The notes: a model not told the origin generated them from the sequence alone. DNA of 64,000 nucleotides from Enterococcus gilvus ATCC BAA-350 (GCF_000407545.1 NZ_ASWH01000001.1:941001-1005000); one strand, 5' to 3'. Shown: positions 17,371 through 27,358, numbered from the stretch's first letter. Translations and numbers: made by a program.

Positions 17371-18160
17371 CGTTTAAGGCGGCGTACCGTCGAACAAGGA
17401 AATCACCAAAAAATTCCAACGGATAATTGCCGATCTGTACATAATTTGTGTTGGTCACGTTGATCACTTCGTCAAAAAGATTGGTGATTAAATTTTGCGT
17501 GTGTTGTGTTATCAAAACGGAATAAGCCGGTCCTTTGCTAATTTGTGTAATCCACTCAACATGAGACGTTAGAATGGTTCCGTAAGAAGAAAGGACGAGA
17601 ATAACGGTCTGTTCATCTGCCTCACGAATGGCTTTTTCCTGCAGGTCTGTCGTTTCAGGAACATGCGTCAATTTGTTAGAAGCGATAAATCCGGTCTGCA
17701 TCGTTCGTGCAAGCTCTAAAGTGGTCGTGTAGCCGATCAGAACGACTTTCTTTGCTTGCTGAATTTTCTCAAGTAGCTGATCGACAGAGGGATAGTCGAT
17801 TTTTCCAAGCACGTCTTGGAGAGCTTTTGTGATCTCCGCAGCATAATTACCTAAGAACAAGTCTGGCTGCTCCTGCAATTGTTGAAAGTCGGTCTCCCTC
17901 ATCCGCAAGTAATTGTAGCTTTTCATTTGCTGGTTGGTATTTAACAGCTCGCGCAGATCCCCAAATGAAGGGATATTGAAGGCTTGGCAAAAGCGCGTCA
18001 AGGTTGCAGGCGAAACGAAGCAGCGTTCGGCGATTTGCGAGATCGTCAATGTTTGAACCTCTGTTTGATGCGTCAGCAAATAGGTAATAATTTTTGCATA
18101 GGTTTTATCTGAATCGTGTCTATTTAAATAATCGAAAAAATCGTAGGTCGTGAACATCAT
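17357..18160 (-). CDS. RpiR/MurR-family transcriptional regulator
   Basis: The 267-residue protein has an N-terminal RpiR helix-turn-helix (LTISQIAERCFVSPATLTRF, about 40-60) and a C-terminal SIS sugar-phosphate-sensing domain (KKVVLIGYTTTLELARTM about 140; VLVLSSYGTILTS). Such proteins sense phosphosugars. It diverges from the 6-phospho-beta-glucosidase gene, with an 11+2+11 perfect inverted repeat between them, so control of that gene and itself is the likely role. Either of two adjacent ATG codons can be the start. Confidence 0.86.
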   Translation of the reverse strand: MMFTTYDFFDYLNRHDSDKTYAKIITYLLTHQTEVQTLTISQIAERCFVSPATLTRFCQAFNIPSFGDLRELLNTNQQMKSYNYLRMRETDFQQLQEQPDLFLGNYAAEITKALQDVLGKIDYPSVDQLLEKIQQAKKVVLIGYTTTLELARTMQTGFIASNKLTHVPETTDLQEKAIREADEQTVILVLSSYGTILTSHVEWITQISKGPAYSVLITQHTQNLITNLFDEVINVTNTNYVQIGNYPLEFFGDFLVRRYAALNEKKK

Positions 18161-18199
18161 AAGACTCCTTAAGTTAAGTAATCCAGGCGCAGCGAGTCG

Positions 18200-18223
18200 T
18201 CATTTTCATACATATGAAAATGA
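18200..18223. promoter_or_regulatory. Perfect inverted repeat, candidate RpiR operator
   Basis: TCATTTTCATA, two bases, TATGAAAATGA: a perfect 11-bp palindrome in the divergent gap between the RpiR gene and the GH1 gene. Confidence 0.55.
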
Positions 18224-18262
18224 ACGAAGAAAAAGAAAATGGCCGCTCGAAGATGGAATTAA

Positions 18263-19783
<1,521 letters not shown>

Positions 19784-19787
19784 AGAG

Positions 19788-19830
19788 AAAGACCTGTTGC
19801 AGCCACTCAAATGGTTGCAACAGGTCTTAT
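19788..19830. terminator. Bidirectional terminator GH1/cutC
   Basis: Long stem AGACCTGTTGCA/TGCAACAGGTCT with inner CCA/TGG pairs. Confidence 0.85.
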
Positions 19831-19835
19831 ATTGT

Positions 19836-20474
19836 TTAGAAATCCACGATCTTCGTCCCGTGAGCCTCATTCACGCCTAACGCAGCGGTTATTTTATCTG
19901 CATTGCCTGAGTGAATACCACCGCCGGGCAAAATAATAAGACGTCCTGCAGCATAATCGACTAATTCTTTCAAATGTGGAAGGTTTTCTTCGATAGACGT
20001 TGATAGCGGTCCGCCATGAGTCAAGATGCGGTCAATGCCTAATTGAGCAAACCAATCGATCGTTTTAAATTGTTCTTCCTTCGATAAGGCATCAAAAGCC
20101 ATATGGAACGTTGTCAGTAATCCTTCGCTATTGCCCAAAAGCATCTCTAAAGCTTCTTCATCAACCTCATTTTTTTCTGTCAAACAACCAAAAACGACAC
20201 CATCTGTTCCAGCGTTCTTTGCATGAATCAAATCGTTCTCCATGATTTTTAATTCAATATCGTTGTATACGAAATTTCCACCACGGGGGCGGATCATTGT
20301 CATAACAGGCACTTGTTTTTCACCTGCGTACAAGAGCGCTTCTTCGATTACCCCCATACTAGGGGTTGTTCCGCCAACAGCTAAATTGTCGCATAGTTCG
20401 ATACGTCCAGCACCTGCATGGATTGCTTTAGGAATATCAGTATAGTTTTCAGCACAAAATTCTTTAATCAACAT
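19836..20474 (-). CDS. cutC: CutC family protein
   Basis: A TIM-barrel protein of 212 residues linked in other bacteria to copper homeostasis; its biochemical role is unsettled. Family motifs are EFCAENY, GAGRIELCDNLAVGGTTPS, MIRPRGGNF and HGTKIVDF at the C-terminus. The start at 20474 follows CCAGGAGGATAC; the 20-residue extension upstream is not supported. Single gene, convergent with the GH1 gene and divergent from rlmA. Confidence 0.92.
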   Translation of the reverse strand: MLIKEFCAENYTDIPKAIHAGAGRIELCDNLAVGGTTPSMGVIEEALLYAGEKQVPVMTMIRPRGGNFVYNDIELKIMENDLIHAKNAGTDGVVFGCLTEKNEVDEEALEMLLGNSEGLLTTFHMAFDALSKEEQFKTIDWFAQLGIDRILTHGGPLSTSIEENLPHLKELVDYAAGRLIILPGGGIHSGNADKITAALGVNEAHGTKIVDF

Positions 20475-20568
20475 CGTATCCTCCTGGTTATCTTCAAATT
20501 GAAAAGCGGATGATTCCGACGTATAGTGTAGCACATCTTGACGATAGTAGGAATAGATGAACTATGCT

Positions 20569-20676
20569 ATGATGAGAGAGCGAAAGGGAAACCCTGTGTT
20601 CACGTTGTTTGGAAAGATAGCTGCGGGAGTAATCATTGGATTTTCCTTTGAAAAATTAGCAAAAAAGCAGGTGTAA
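20569..20676 (+). CDS. Possible 35-residue membrane peptide upstream of rlmA
   Basis: A small ORF ends one base before the rlmA start. It carries a hydrophobic stretch FGKIAAGVIIGFSF followed by EKLAKKQV. The ATG pair lacks a clear ribosome site; GTG 20596 with AAAGGG upstream is an alternative start. The one-base gap to rlmA would allow coupling. No family is recognised. Confidence 0.35.
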   Translation: MMRERKGNPVFTLFGKIAAGVIIGFSFEKLAKKQV

Positions 20677-20677
20677 A

Positions 20678-21505
20678 ATGCTTAAAAAAATTGATCGAGG
20701 GGCGTTGTTTTTAGAGAAGCAGGCTGAGTTGTTTCGTTGCCCAAAATGCCATCAGGAAATGACTAAACAAGAAAAGGGATTGCGCTGCGTTAACGGTCAT
20801 CGCTTTGATCTATCAAAAAAAGGAACGCTTTATTTTTTAGATCATCAAATCAAAACAGAGTATGATCAGGAAATGTTCGCTCCCAGAGGACGAATGATTC
20901 GTTCCGGTATGTATCAGCCAGTGATCGAAAAAATCTCGGCATTAATGGAAACCGGCAGCCTTCTGGATGTTGGCTGCGGTGAAGGCAGTTTTTTACAACA
21001 AATTAATGAAATAAAGAAAACGCCCGTGAGTGTCGGGTTCGATATTGCTAAAGAGGGGATTTATCTTGCCAGTAACCAATCCATTGAAACGTTTTGGTGT
21101 GTGGCGGATTTGACCAATTTGCCCTTCGCGAATGATTCGTTCGATACGATCCTGAACATTTTTTCTCCGTCTCAGTATCGAGAGTTCAAACGTGTGATGA
21201 AGCCAGGCGGCAGTGTGATCAAAGTGGTTCCGCAATCGGGGTATTTAAAAGAGCTTCGAGCGGTCTATCACCCAGATGGCGAACCTTACTCAAATGAAGC
21301 GGTCATTCAACGTTTCACAGAGGAGCTTTCAATTGACTACCGGGAACGTGTGACGTATGAATTTGACATACCTGAAAAAAATCGTCTGGATCTGTTAGAG
21401 ATGTCGCCATTGGAATGGCAGGTTTCTGATGCAGTAAAAGCTGATTTAGCAAGAGATCCGCTAAAGAGAATAACCGTTGATATCGAATTATTAAAAGGAC
21501 ATTAG
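20678..21505 (+). CDS. rlmA: 23S rRNA (guanine-N1)-methyltransferase RlmA-type
   Basis: Methylates a guanine of the 23S tunnel loop using S-adenosylmethionine. The 275-residue protein has the RlmA zinc knuckle at its N-terminus (FRCPKCHQEM...RCVNGHRF), then motif I LLDVGCGEGSF and ADLTNLPF. The C-terminal part has MKPGGSVIKVVPQSGYLKEL. ATG 20678 follows AGGTG. Gram-positive members are often RlmA(II)/TlrB-like (G748), but target choice cannot be read here. Confidence 0.9.
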   Translation: MLKKIDRGALFLEKQAELFRCPKCHQEMTKQEKGLRCVNGHRFDLSKKGTLYFLDHQIKTEYDQEMFAPRGRMIRSGMYQPVIEKISALMETGSLLDVGCGEGSFLQQINEIKKTPVSVGFDIAKEGIYLASNQSIETFWCVADLTNLPFANDSFDTILNIFSPSQYREFKRVMKPGGSVIKVVPQSGYLKELRAVYHPDGEPYSNEAVIQRFTEELSIDYRERVTYEFDIPEKNRLDLLEMSPLEWQVSDAVKADLARDPLKRITVDIELLKGH

Positions 21506-21542
21506 AGAAATCGTTTTCATTCAAATTACTGAAAAGAGAAGG

Positions 21543-21571
21543 TTGCATTTGTGACTTCGTGATGTTATAGT
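21543..21571 (+). promoter_or_regulatory. Candidate promoter of the small RNA
   Basis: TTGCAT at 21543, 17 bases, TATAGT at 21566; predicted start near 21578. Confidence 0.5.
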
Positions 21572-21577
21572 ACAAAC

Positions 21578-21693
21578 AAGTTGTTTTTCATTGGTTTTTA
21601 TCAGGTTCCTGTTCTGATAAAAGTTAGTGAAAAGTGCTTCACTAACGTAGCGACTCGCCGTGCTAGACACCGAGTTGGTACGTTTTTTTTTTT
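21578..21693 (+). ncRNA. Putative structured small RNA with own promoter and terminator
   Basis: About 115 bases between rlmA and trmL with three consecutive hairpins. These are TTTTATCAG/CTGATAAAA (21596-21622), GTTAGTGAA/TTCACTAAC (21623-21646), and a long terminator hairpin (21647-21681) ended by eleven T. A promoter lies at the right distance. No ORF with a ribosome site fits inside. It could instead be a long 3' end of the rlmA transcript. Confidence 0.5.
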
Positions 21694-21936
21694 GCGAATT
21701 CCCCTTCGCGTCTTTAGCGCGAGCAGTGGAATTGTATGCGTACGAAAATCGATTCATTTTTCTGGTCTTTGGGAAATGATTTCTTTGCTTGTGAGCCAGA
21801 TACGAATCCAGCTTTTCACAAATTTTCTAATGTATGAGATAGAGGAGTTTGATTTCATACGTTTCTTTTTTAGATGGACTGAGCACCTAATAACTTTTAA
21901 GAAAATAAATACTAACTTAGATCGAGGGAAATCACT
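21694..21936 (+). other. Leader region of trmL
   Basis: After the T-run comes another imperfect hairpin (AATTCC near 21697 pairing with GGAATT near 21729, CGCG/CGCG inside). AT-rich sequence then leads to GAGGGAAA before trmL. No gene seen. Confidence 0.4.
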
Positions 21937-22443
21937 ATGACAAACCATATTGTATTATTTGAACCACAGATTCCCGCAAATACAGGGAACATCGCGCGGA
22001 CATGCGCAGCAACGAATTCGCCATTGCATTTGATCGAACCTTTAGGCTTTTCTACGAATGATAAGCATTTGAAGCGGGCGGGATTGGATTATTGGAATGA
22101 TGTGAACATCACTTATCATAAAGATCTTGCGGCCTTTTTAGCTTTCGTAGGGGAACAGCCCTTACATTTGATCACAAAATTTGCCAATTCGACGTATTCA
22201 GAAATCGATTATACTGACGATGCGGATCACTTTTTCATGTTTGGAAAAGAGACCACTGGATTGCCGGAGACCTTCATGCGAGACAACGAAGATAAATGCT
22301 TGCGTATTCCGATGAATGACGAACATGTTCGTTCGCTGAATCTTTCCAATACTGTCGCTTTAGTAGTCTATGAAGCCTTGCGTCAACAAGATTTTCCTAA
22401 GTTGGAATTGACGCATCATTATGAAAACGATAAGTTAGATTAG
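21937..22443 (+). CDS. trmL: tRNA (cytidine/uridine-34-2'-O)-methyltransferase TrmL
   Basis: A SPOUT-fold enzyme that 2'-O-methylates the wobble base of certain leucine tRNAs. The 168-residue length is typical. Motifs are [37 protein letters not shown] and [20 protein letters not shown], the knot region. It precedes the phosphatase gene by 27 bases, probably one transcript. Confidence 0.94.
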   Translation: MTNHIVLFEPQIPANTGNIARTCAATNSPLHLIEPLGFSTNDKHLKRAGLDYWNDVNITYHKDLAAFLAFVGEQPLHLITKFANSTYSEIDYTDDADHFFMFGKETTGLPETFMRDNEDKCLRIPMNDEHVRSLNLSNTVALVVYEALRQQDFPKLELTHHYENDKLD

Positions 22444-22470
22444 ATACTACGGACATAGAAAGGGATTTTT

Positions 22471-23127
22471 ATGAAACTATATTTTACTCGTCATGGAAAA
22501 ACACGTTGGAATCAAGAGAAACGATTTCAGGGGATGATGGGGGATTCCCCACTATTACCTGAAAGTTTAGAAGCGATTCAAGCATTAGGAAAAGAATTAA
22601 AAGACATTCCTTTTGAAAAAATATATACAAGCACACTAAAGCGTGCGTATTTAACAGCCGAGGGGATCAACAAACAACTGGTGCACCCTGCTGAGATCGT
22701 GCGTTCAGATGATTTACGAGAACTTGGCTTAGGCTCATTAGAGGGACAGCTGATTCCGGTCATTCAAGAGCGTTACCCTAAAGACATGGTCAATTTGCGC
22801 CACCATTTAGAAGCTTATGATCCAACGCCATTTAATGGAGAGAAAATTGAGGATATGCTAAAACGAATCAATGATTTAGTGGAAAAAGCAGTGAGTGAAG
22901 CCGAAGAAGGCCCACTTCTTTTTGTTGGTCATGGCGCTGCATTGACTGCGGCCATCCAAGCGTTGACAGGAAAATCATTAAGTGAACTACGAGAAATGGG
23001 CGGCTTGTACAACAATAGTTTGACGATTTTAGAAGCAAAGGACATTAAACCACCCTATCAAATGATTCAGTGGAATAACGTTGATTTCTTGGAGGGTACG
23101 GGATCAAAACCCGATTCATTGCTTTAA
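22471..23127 (+). CDS. Histidine phosphatase family protein (GpmB-like)
   Basis: The 218-residue protein has the phosphoglycerate-mutase-like RHG motif (T6-R7-H8-G9, H8 nucleophile), KIYTSTLKRAYLTAE, and the second histidine in FVGHGAAL. Enzymes of this branch are usually broad phosphatases rather than mutases. It follows trmL and is followed by the duplicated leader of recD2. Confidence 0.9.
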   Translation: MKLYFTRHGKTRWNQEKRFQGMMGDSPLLPESLEAIQALGKELKDIPFEKIYTSTLKRAYLTAEGINKQLVHPAEIVRSDDLRELGLGSLEGQLIPVIQERYPKDMVNLRHHLEAYDPTPFNGEKIEDMLKRINDLVEKAVSEAEEGPLLFVGHGAALTAAIQALTGKSLSELREMGGLYNNSLTILEAKDIKPPYQMIQWNNVDFLEGTGSKPDSLL

Positions 23128-23140
23128 AAAGAAGAACGCC

Positions 23141-23166
23141 AATTCAACGAAAACGACTAGTTGAAT
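23141..23166 (+). promoter_or_regulatory. First, degenerate stem of the recD2 leader
   Basis: AATTCAAC (23141-23148) pairs with GTTGAAT (23160-23166), starting just after the phosphatase gene. The companion local hairpin of the later unit is absent. Confidence 0.4.
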
Positions 23167-23226
23167 GATAAGCGGCATTCGAACCAGGGATTTTTTAAGA
23201 AAATCCTTCATTACTACGAATAAGGA
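23158..23226 (+). repeat. Direct repeat copy 1 in recD2 leader
   Basis: 69 bases nearly identical to copy 2 (one A fewer in the A-run). It contains GTTGAATGATAAGCGGCAT, a GGATTTT/AAAATCC hairpin and a TACGAATAAGGA tail. Confidence 0.95.
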
Positions 23227-23372
23227 TGTCAGTTCAACTTTTCGCAGTTTGACAAGAATGATTGCCTTAAAAAAGTTGGGTAGATCTTCGATTGGAGCGT
23301 TTAGTTGAATGATAAGCGGCATTCGAACCAGGGATTTTTTAAGAAAAATCCTTCATTACTACGAATAAGGAG
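23225..23372 (+). ncRNA. Structured leader element upstream of recD2 (unit 2)
   Basis: Local hairpin TGTCA (23227-23231)/TGACA (23250-23254). Its loop GTTCAAC (23232-23238) can pair with GTTGAAT (23304-23310), and ATGTC can instead pair with the distal GGCAT (23318-23322). Then comes hairpin GGATTTTT/AAAAATCC (23332-23351) and the recD2 ribosome site. The same plan is found before rpmG. Confidence 0.6.
23302..23371 (+). repeat. Direct repeat copy 2 in recD2 leader
   Basis: 70-base copy ending with the AAGGAG ribosome site of recD2. The period to copy 1 is 144 bases. Confidence 0.95.
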
Positions 23373-23379
23373 ACGCGAA

Positions 23380-25782
23380 ATGTCAGAAGAGCAGCTATAT
23401 ATCGTAGGAACTTTAAAGGCCATCTTTTTTCAAAATCCCAGCAATTTTTACAAAGTTCTGTTGATCAAAGTGAGTGATACGAACAGCGATTATCTCGAAC
23501 AGGAAATCGTTGTGACAGGCAGCTTTGGGGATATGCAAGAGGACGAAGAGTATCGTTTTTTTGGACATTTTGTTGATCATCCTCGATATGGTAAACAGTT
23601 TTTAGTTGAGAGCTATGAGCAAGCACAGCCGACTTCGGCGAACGGGTTGATCAGCTATCTTTCTAGTGATAAATTTCCTGGAATCGGTAAAAAAACTGCG
23701 GAAAATATCATTGATGTTTTAGGTGAAGAAGCAATTGATCAAATCATGGAAAATCCTGCTGTGTTGGTAAAAGTTCCCAATTTGAATGCTAAAAAGCAAA
23801 AAGTGATCGTAGAGACGATCCGTCAAAATCATGGGATGGAGCAGATTATTGTTGGACTAAGCCGCTATGGATTTGGAAGTCAGTTGTCTTTTGCGATTTT
23901 TCAAACATATCGGAATGAAGCACTAGAAATAATCGCGGAAAATCCATATCAATTAGTGGAAGATATCGAAGGTATCGGGTTTAAAAAGGCCGATACACTG
24001 GCTGAACAATTAGGGATCGCAGCAGACAGTCCTCAGCGTATTCGGGCAGCCATCTTCCATCAGGTAACCGAGGACGCCAACCAAAGCGGAGATACGTATG
24101 TGGAAGCGCAGCAGCTATTGACAGAAGTGCTGCAACTTTTGGAGACGACACGTCCTGTGGAAATCGCGCCGAATCAAGTGGCGGATATGATCATACGATT
24201 GGTGGAAGAGGAGAAAATCCAACAAGAAGCTACAAGGATTTATGAAAACACCTTGTTTTACAGTGAATGGGGAATCGCTTCTTCTATCGAAAGGCTGTTG
24301 GCTCGAAAGAAAGAAATCAAGTATCCTCAAGAAAAAATTGATAAAAAATTGCGGATCATTGAGAAGCAGTTGAGTATTACTTACGGTGATTCTCAGGATC
24401 AAGCGATCAAGGAAGCGATCCGCTCGCCGTTATTCATTTTGACGGGGGGACCCGGAACAGGAAAAACGACTGTGATCAACGGGATCGTTAAATTGTTTGC
24501 GGAATTGAATGAGTTATCGTTAGATCCGAAAGATTACACGCAGGCAGTCTTCCCAATCCTCTTGGCAGCGCCAACGGGTCGTGCGGCGAAGCGCATGAAT
24601 GAGACGACAGGATTGCCGGCAAGTACGATCCATCGTTTGCTGGGGTTGAATGCGAATGACGATACGCCTGATATTGAAGCTAAGGAATTAGATGGCGGCC
24701 TTTTGATCGTGGATGAAATGTCTATGGTGGATACGTGGCTCGCGAATACCCTGTTAAAATCAATTCCTGATAATATGCAGGTGATCTTTGTAGGAGATAA
24801 GGATCAATTGCCTTCTGTGGGACCTGGTCAGGTTTTTCACGATCTTTTGCAAATCGAAGAGATTCCGAAGATGGAATTAACCGATATTTATCGGCAGGGA
24901 GACGGTTCTTCGATCATTCCACTGGCTCATGAGATCAAAGACGGGAAGCTGCCGCAAGATTTTCGGAAAAATCAGCGGGATCGATCATTCATCGCTTGTC
25001 ATGCCTTTCAAATGGAGGAAGTCATTAAGCAAGTCGTCGAACGTGCCAAGAAAAAAGGATTTACAGCACAAGATGTACAAGTCTTGGCGCCAATGTATCG
25101 AGGGCCAGCCGGTATCGATGCTATCAATAAAATGATGCAGGAGATTTTTAATCCAAATGACGGTCGTAAGAAGGAAGTTCAATGGAACGATATCGTTTAT
25201 CGCATTGGGGACAAAGTGCTGCAGCTAGTCAATAACCCAGAATTGAACGTTTTTAACGGAGACATGGGGATTATTGTCGGGATCATCCCCGCAAAGGAAT
25301 CTGAAGACAAAGTTGATGAGCTGGTCATCCAGTTCGACAGTAACGAGGTTAGTTACAAGCGTTCAGAATGGAATAAAATCAAGCTTTCTTATTGTTGTTC
25401 GATCCATAAGTCACAGGGGAGCGAATTCAAAATGGTCCTGTTGCCGATGGTCAAACAGTATTCTCGGATGCTTCAGCGAAATCTACTGTACACAGCGATA
25501 ACGCGAAGCAAGGATTTGCTGATTTTATTGGGGGAAGAAGATGCTTTCCAAGCATGTGTTACGCGCGAATCTGCGGTACGAAAAACGACGCTGATCGAAC
25601 GGATCATGAAAGATACACAAGATATTCCCAAAAAGCCCAAAGCAGAACCCTTCACTAAAGTAAAGAAGAGAGAAGAACCCGTCAAGGCAGGACCGACCGT
25701 TTTGACGCCGCAATTGATTTCGTCTCAAGCCATTGATCCGATGATCGGAATGGAAGACGTTACGCCGGCGATGTTTATGTAA
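23380..25782 (+). CDS. recD2: ATP-dependent RecD2-type DNA helicase
   Basis: An SF1B 5'-3' helicase without RecBC partners, linked to replication and repair. The 800-residue protein has an N-terminal OB-like region, helix-hairpin-helix motifs (FPGIGKKTAENII; EGIGFKKAD), Walker A GGPGTGKT at residues 356-363, Walker B LLIVDEMSMVD, GDKDQLPSVGPG, and C-terminal HKSQGSEF and YTAITRSKDLLILLG. ATG 23380 has AAGGAG seven bases upstream. The frame stays open upstream through repeat copy 2 to 23305, but that part is leader, not protein. Confidence 0.94.
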   Translation: MSEEQLYIVGTLKAIFFQNPSNFYKVLLIKVSDTNSDYLEQEIVVTGSFGDMQEDEEYRFFGHFVDHPRYGKQFLVESYEQAQPTSANGLISYLSSDKFPGIGKKTAENIIDVLGEEAIDQIMENPAVLVKVPNLNAKKQKVIVETIRQNHGMEQIIVGLSRYGFGSQLSFAIFQTYRNEALEIIAENPYQLVEDIEGIGFKKADTLAEQLGIAADSPQRIRAAIFHQVTEDANQSGDTYVEAQQLLTEVLQLLETTRPVEIAPNQVADMIIRLVEEEKIQQEATRIYENTLFYSEWGIASSIERLLARKKEIKYPQEKIDKKLRIIEKQLSITYGDSQDQAIKEAIRSPLFILTGGPGTGKTTVINGIVKLFAELNELSLDPKDYTQAVFPILLAAPTGRAAKRMNETTGLPASTIHRLLGLNANDDTPDIEAKELDGGLLIVDEMSMVDTWLANTLLKSIPDNMQVIFVGDKDQLPSVGPGQVFHDLLQIEEIPKMELTDIYRQGDGSSIIPLAHEIKDGKLPQDFRKNQRDRSFIACHAFQMEEVIKQVVERAKKKGFTAQDVQVLAPMYRGPAGIDAINKMMQEIFNPNDGRKKEVQWNDIVYRIGDKVLQLVNNPELNVFNGDMGIIVGIIPAKESEDKVDELVIQFDSNEVSYKRSEWNKIKLSYCCSIHKSQGSEFKMVLLPMVKQYSRMLQRNLLYTAITRSKDLLILLGEEDAFQACVTRESAVRKTTLIERIMKDTQDIPKKPKAEPFTKVKKREEPVKAGPTVLTPQLISSQAIDPMIGMEDVTPAMFM

Positions 25783-25785
25783 GTA

Positions 25786-25831
25786 AAAAGGACTGAAAAA
25801 TAAATCCGCGGATTTATTTTTCAGTCCTTTT
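25786..25831. terminator. 46-bp perfect palindrome, bidirectional terminator
   Basis: A 23-base arm (starts AAAAGGACTGAAAAATAAAT) is followed without spacer by its exact reverse complement. The right arm encodes the end of the lipid kinase. Confidence 0.9.
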
Positions 25832-26803
25832 GTCTACGTACCAGATATATTGTGTCGCGGTGGAGAAGTTCATGTCAAAGGAGCGCTCTCCCATATTCTC
25901 GCCATCTGCCTGACCATATTGCGGAACGACAGAAACGATTCGGATTTTACTGCTGGTAAAATGCCGATAATGTTTATTTTGCGTATGCTTTTTACGAACA
26001 AGTTGAAGCAGAAATCTCAAAATAGCCAACATGTTAGGCTTCTCAACGACGACAAGATCAATTGCTTCTTTCTTAGGCTCTGCCATAGGAGCGATCGCGA
26101 TACCGCCGCCAAAGTAAGGAATATTGGTCGTCGTACATAAAAAGGTCCGTTCGAAATTCAACGTTTGACCATTTAATTCAACCAGTATCGGAAAGGTCTT
26201 TTGTGTGAAAATCGCCTTGACTAAATACAATGCGTAAGAAGCGGAGCCTAAACGATATTTATTCAGTACTTTTTTTGAATTTGAAGCGTTGGTCGTCGCA
26301 ACGATCAATGCATCTAATCCGATTCCCACGTTATTTAGAATAATTCCTTGTTCTTCACTTATTTTTTCGTCATAGTGAAAGACATTGATAGGTTGCGGTT
26401 GTATTGCTGACGTGATTTGCTCAAACGCCTTCTCAGGGTCACGAGAAAGTCCGATTCCCCGAGCGAAATCGTTTCCTGAGCCGGCAGGAATATAGCTGAC
26501 GGGTAACTGAAGATCCAATGCAAAAAACTGATTCACTACTTGATGCAGCGTGCCGTCGCCACCGATGACCACCAATAAATGAAATGAATTATCGACATGA
26601 TCCTTTTCGCAAAACTCTGACCACGGGCTTAGCAAGTCGGACAAGCGATTGACGATTTCTCTTTCATCGCCGGGCCTTTCCGTATAATAGGGTGTGTATG
26701 TATAATCACCATCATCCAGTAAGTGAATGATTTTTTCGGCTGTTTTTGCCGCATTGCCGCTTCCGGCTGCGGGGTTGATTAAAATATGATAATGAAAATT
26801 CAT
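25814..26803 (-). CDS. Diacylglycerol/lipid kinase (YegS/DagK family)
   Basis: Phosphorylates diacylglycerol or a related lipid at the membrane face, recycling it into phospholipid synthesis. The 329-residue protein has the nucleotide loops NPAAGSGN (about 9-16), VVIGGDGTLHQVVN and PAGSGNDFARGIG, all diagnostic of the family. The C-terminal half is the usual beta-sandwich. Convergent with recD2 through the palindromic terminator. Confidence 0.9.
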   Translation of the reverse strand: MNFHYHILINPAAGSGNAAKTAEKIIHLLDDGDYTYTPYYTERPGDEREIVNRLSDLLSPWSEFCEKDHVDNSFHLLVVIGGDGTLHQVVNQFFALDLQLPVSYIPAGSGNDFARGIGLSRDPEKAFEQITSAIQPQPINVFHYDEKISEEQGIILNNVGIGLDALIVATTNASNSKKVLNKYRLGSASYALYLVKAIFTQKTFPILVELNGQTLNFERTFLCTTTNIPYFGGGIAIAPMAEPKKEAIDLVVVEKPNMLAILRFLLQLVRKKHTQNKHYRHFTSSKIRIVSVVPQYGQADGENMGERSFDMNFSTATQYIWYVDKRTEK

Positions 26804-26887
26804 GACCTCGATCCTTTCAAAAAAAGATTATAACAGAGTAATGAAAGGAACTGTAGAAAAGCGACCCAATTTTCATCAATCTGACGT

Positions 26888-26915
26888 TAAAAAAACCTTC
26901 TCATAGCGGGAAGGC
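26888..26915 (-). terminator. Terminator of the 98-residue gene
   Basis: On the minus strand a CCTTC/GAAGG stem is followed by eight T. Confidence 0.6.
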
Positions 26916-26916
26916 A

Positions 26917-27213
26917 CTACAGGGTTGATTTTTGAACAAACCAGTCAATAATTTTTTTCTCATAATTAGATGCTGAATACCCTTTGTTGACCGTACTTTT
27001 TTTAGTTTGTACATCGCTTTCTACGGCGAGTGTGCCCCAAAGGTAAAGAGAAATACGTGTATCTGAAAACACGATTTTATACTTTTCAACTAGCGGTGCA
27101 CGAGTGCTGCAACAACCATAGTTTCCTGGTGTCCAGCGGTCTTTAAAAATTGCTTCGCCTTCTTGCTCTGCCTGCTGATATAATTGTTCCAACTCACTGT
27201 CGATACCTAGCAT
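26917..27213 (-). CDS. Conserved-looking hypothetical protein, 98 residues
   Basis: No family is recognised. The soluble protein starts MLGIDSELEQLYQQAEQEGE, contains a CC pair in NYGCCSTRAPL, then a strand-rich middle (KYKIVFSDTRISLYLWGTLA), and ends in a helix. A good ribosome site (AAAGGTGA) precedes ATG 27213 and a terminator follows, so it appears to be a real single gene. Confidence 0.65.
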   Translation of the reverse strand: MLGIDSELEQLYQQAEQEGEAIFKDRWTPGNYGCCSTRAPLVEKYKIVFSDTRISLYLWGTLAVESDVQTKKSTVNKGYSASNYEKKIIDWFVQKSTL

Positions 27214-27358
27214 AAAATCACCTTTCTCTGAACTAGCATAAGAATCTATAGAACTATTGTATCACCAGCCGTAAAAAAAATTCAATTTTGATAACCTGAG
27301 GCGTTGAATTTGAGAGTTGACTTACTTTCCTAAACAACGTATGCTGAAAAAGGTTTAC

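Noticed and set aside
21641..21693. Resemblance of the hairpin (CACCGAGT...GGT plus T-run) to the 3' end of a Cas9 tracrRNA
   Set aside because: No cas gene, CRISPR repeat or anti-repeat is present; the likeness is limited to a GC-rich terminator stem.
23318..23332. GGTTCGAATGCC on the minus strand, like a tRNA T-loop
   Set aside because: No flanking T-stem, anticodon arm or acceptor stem; it lies within the leader repeat.
23305..23379. 25-codon N-terminal extension of RecD2
   Set aside because: The same sequence occurs as a non-coding repeat at 23158-23226, where it meets a stop codon, and AAGGAG directly precedes ATG 23380.
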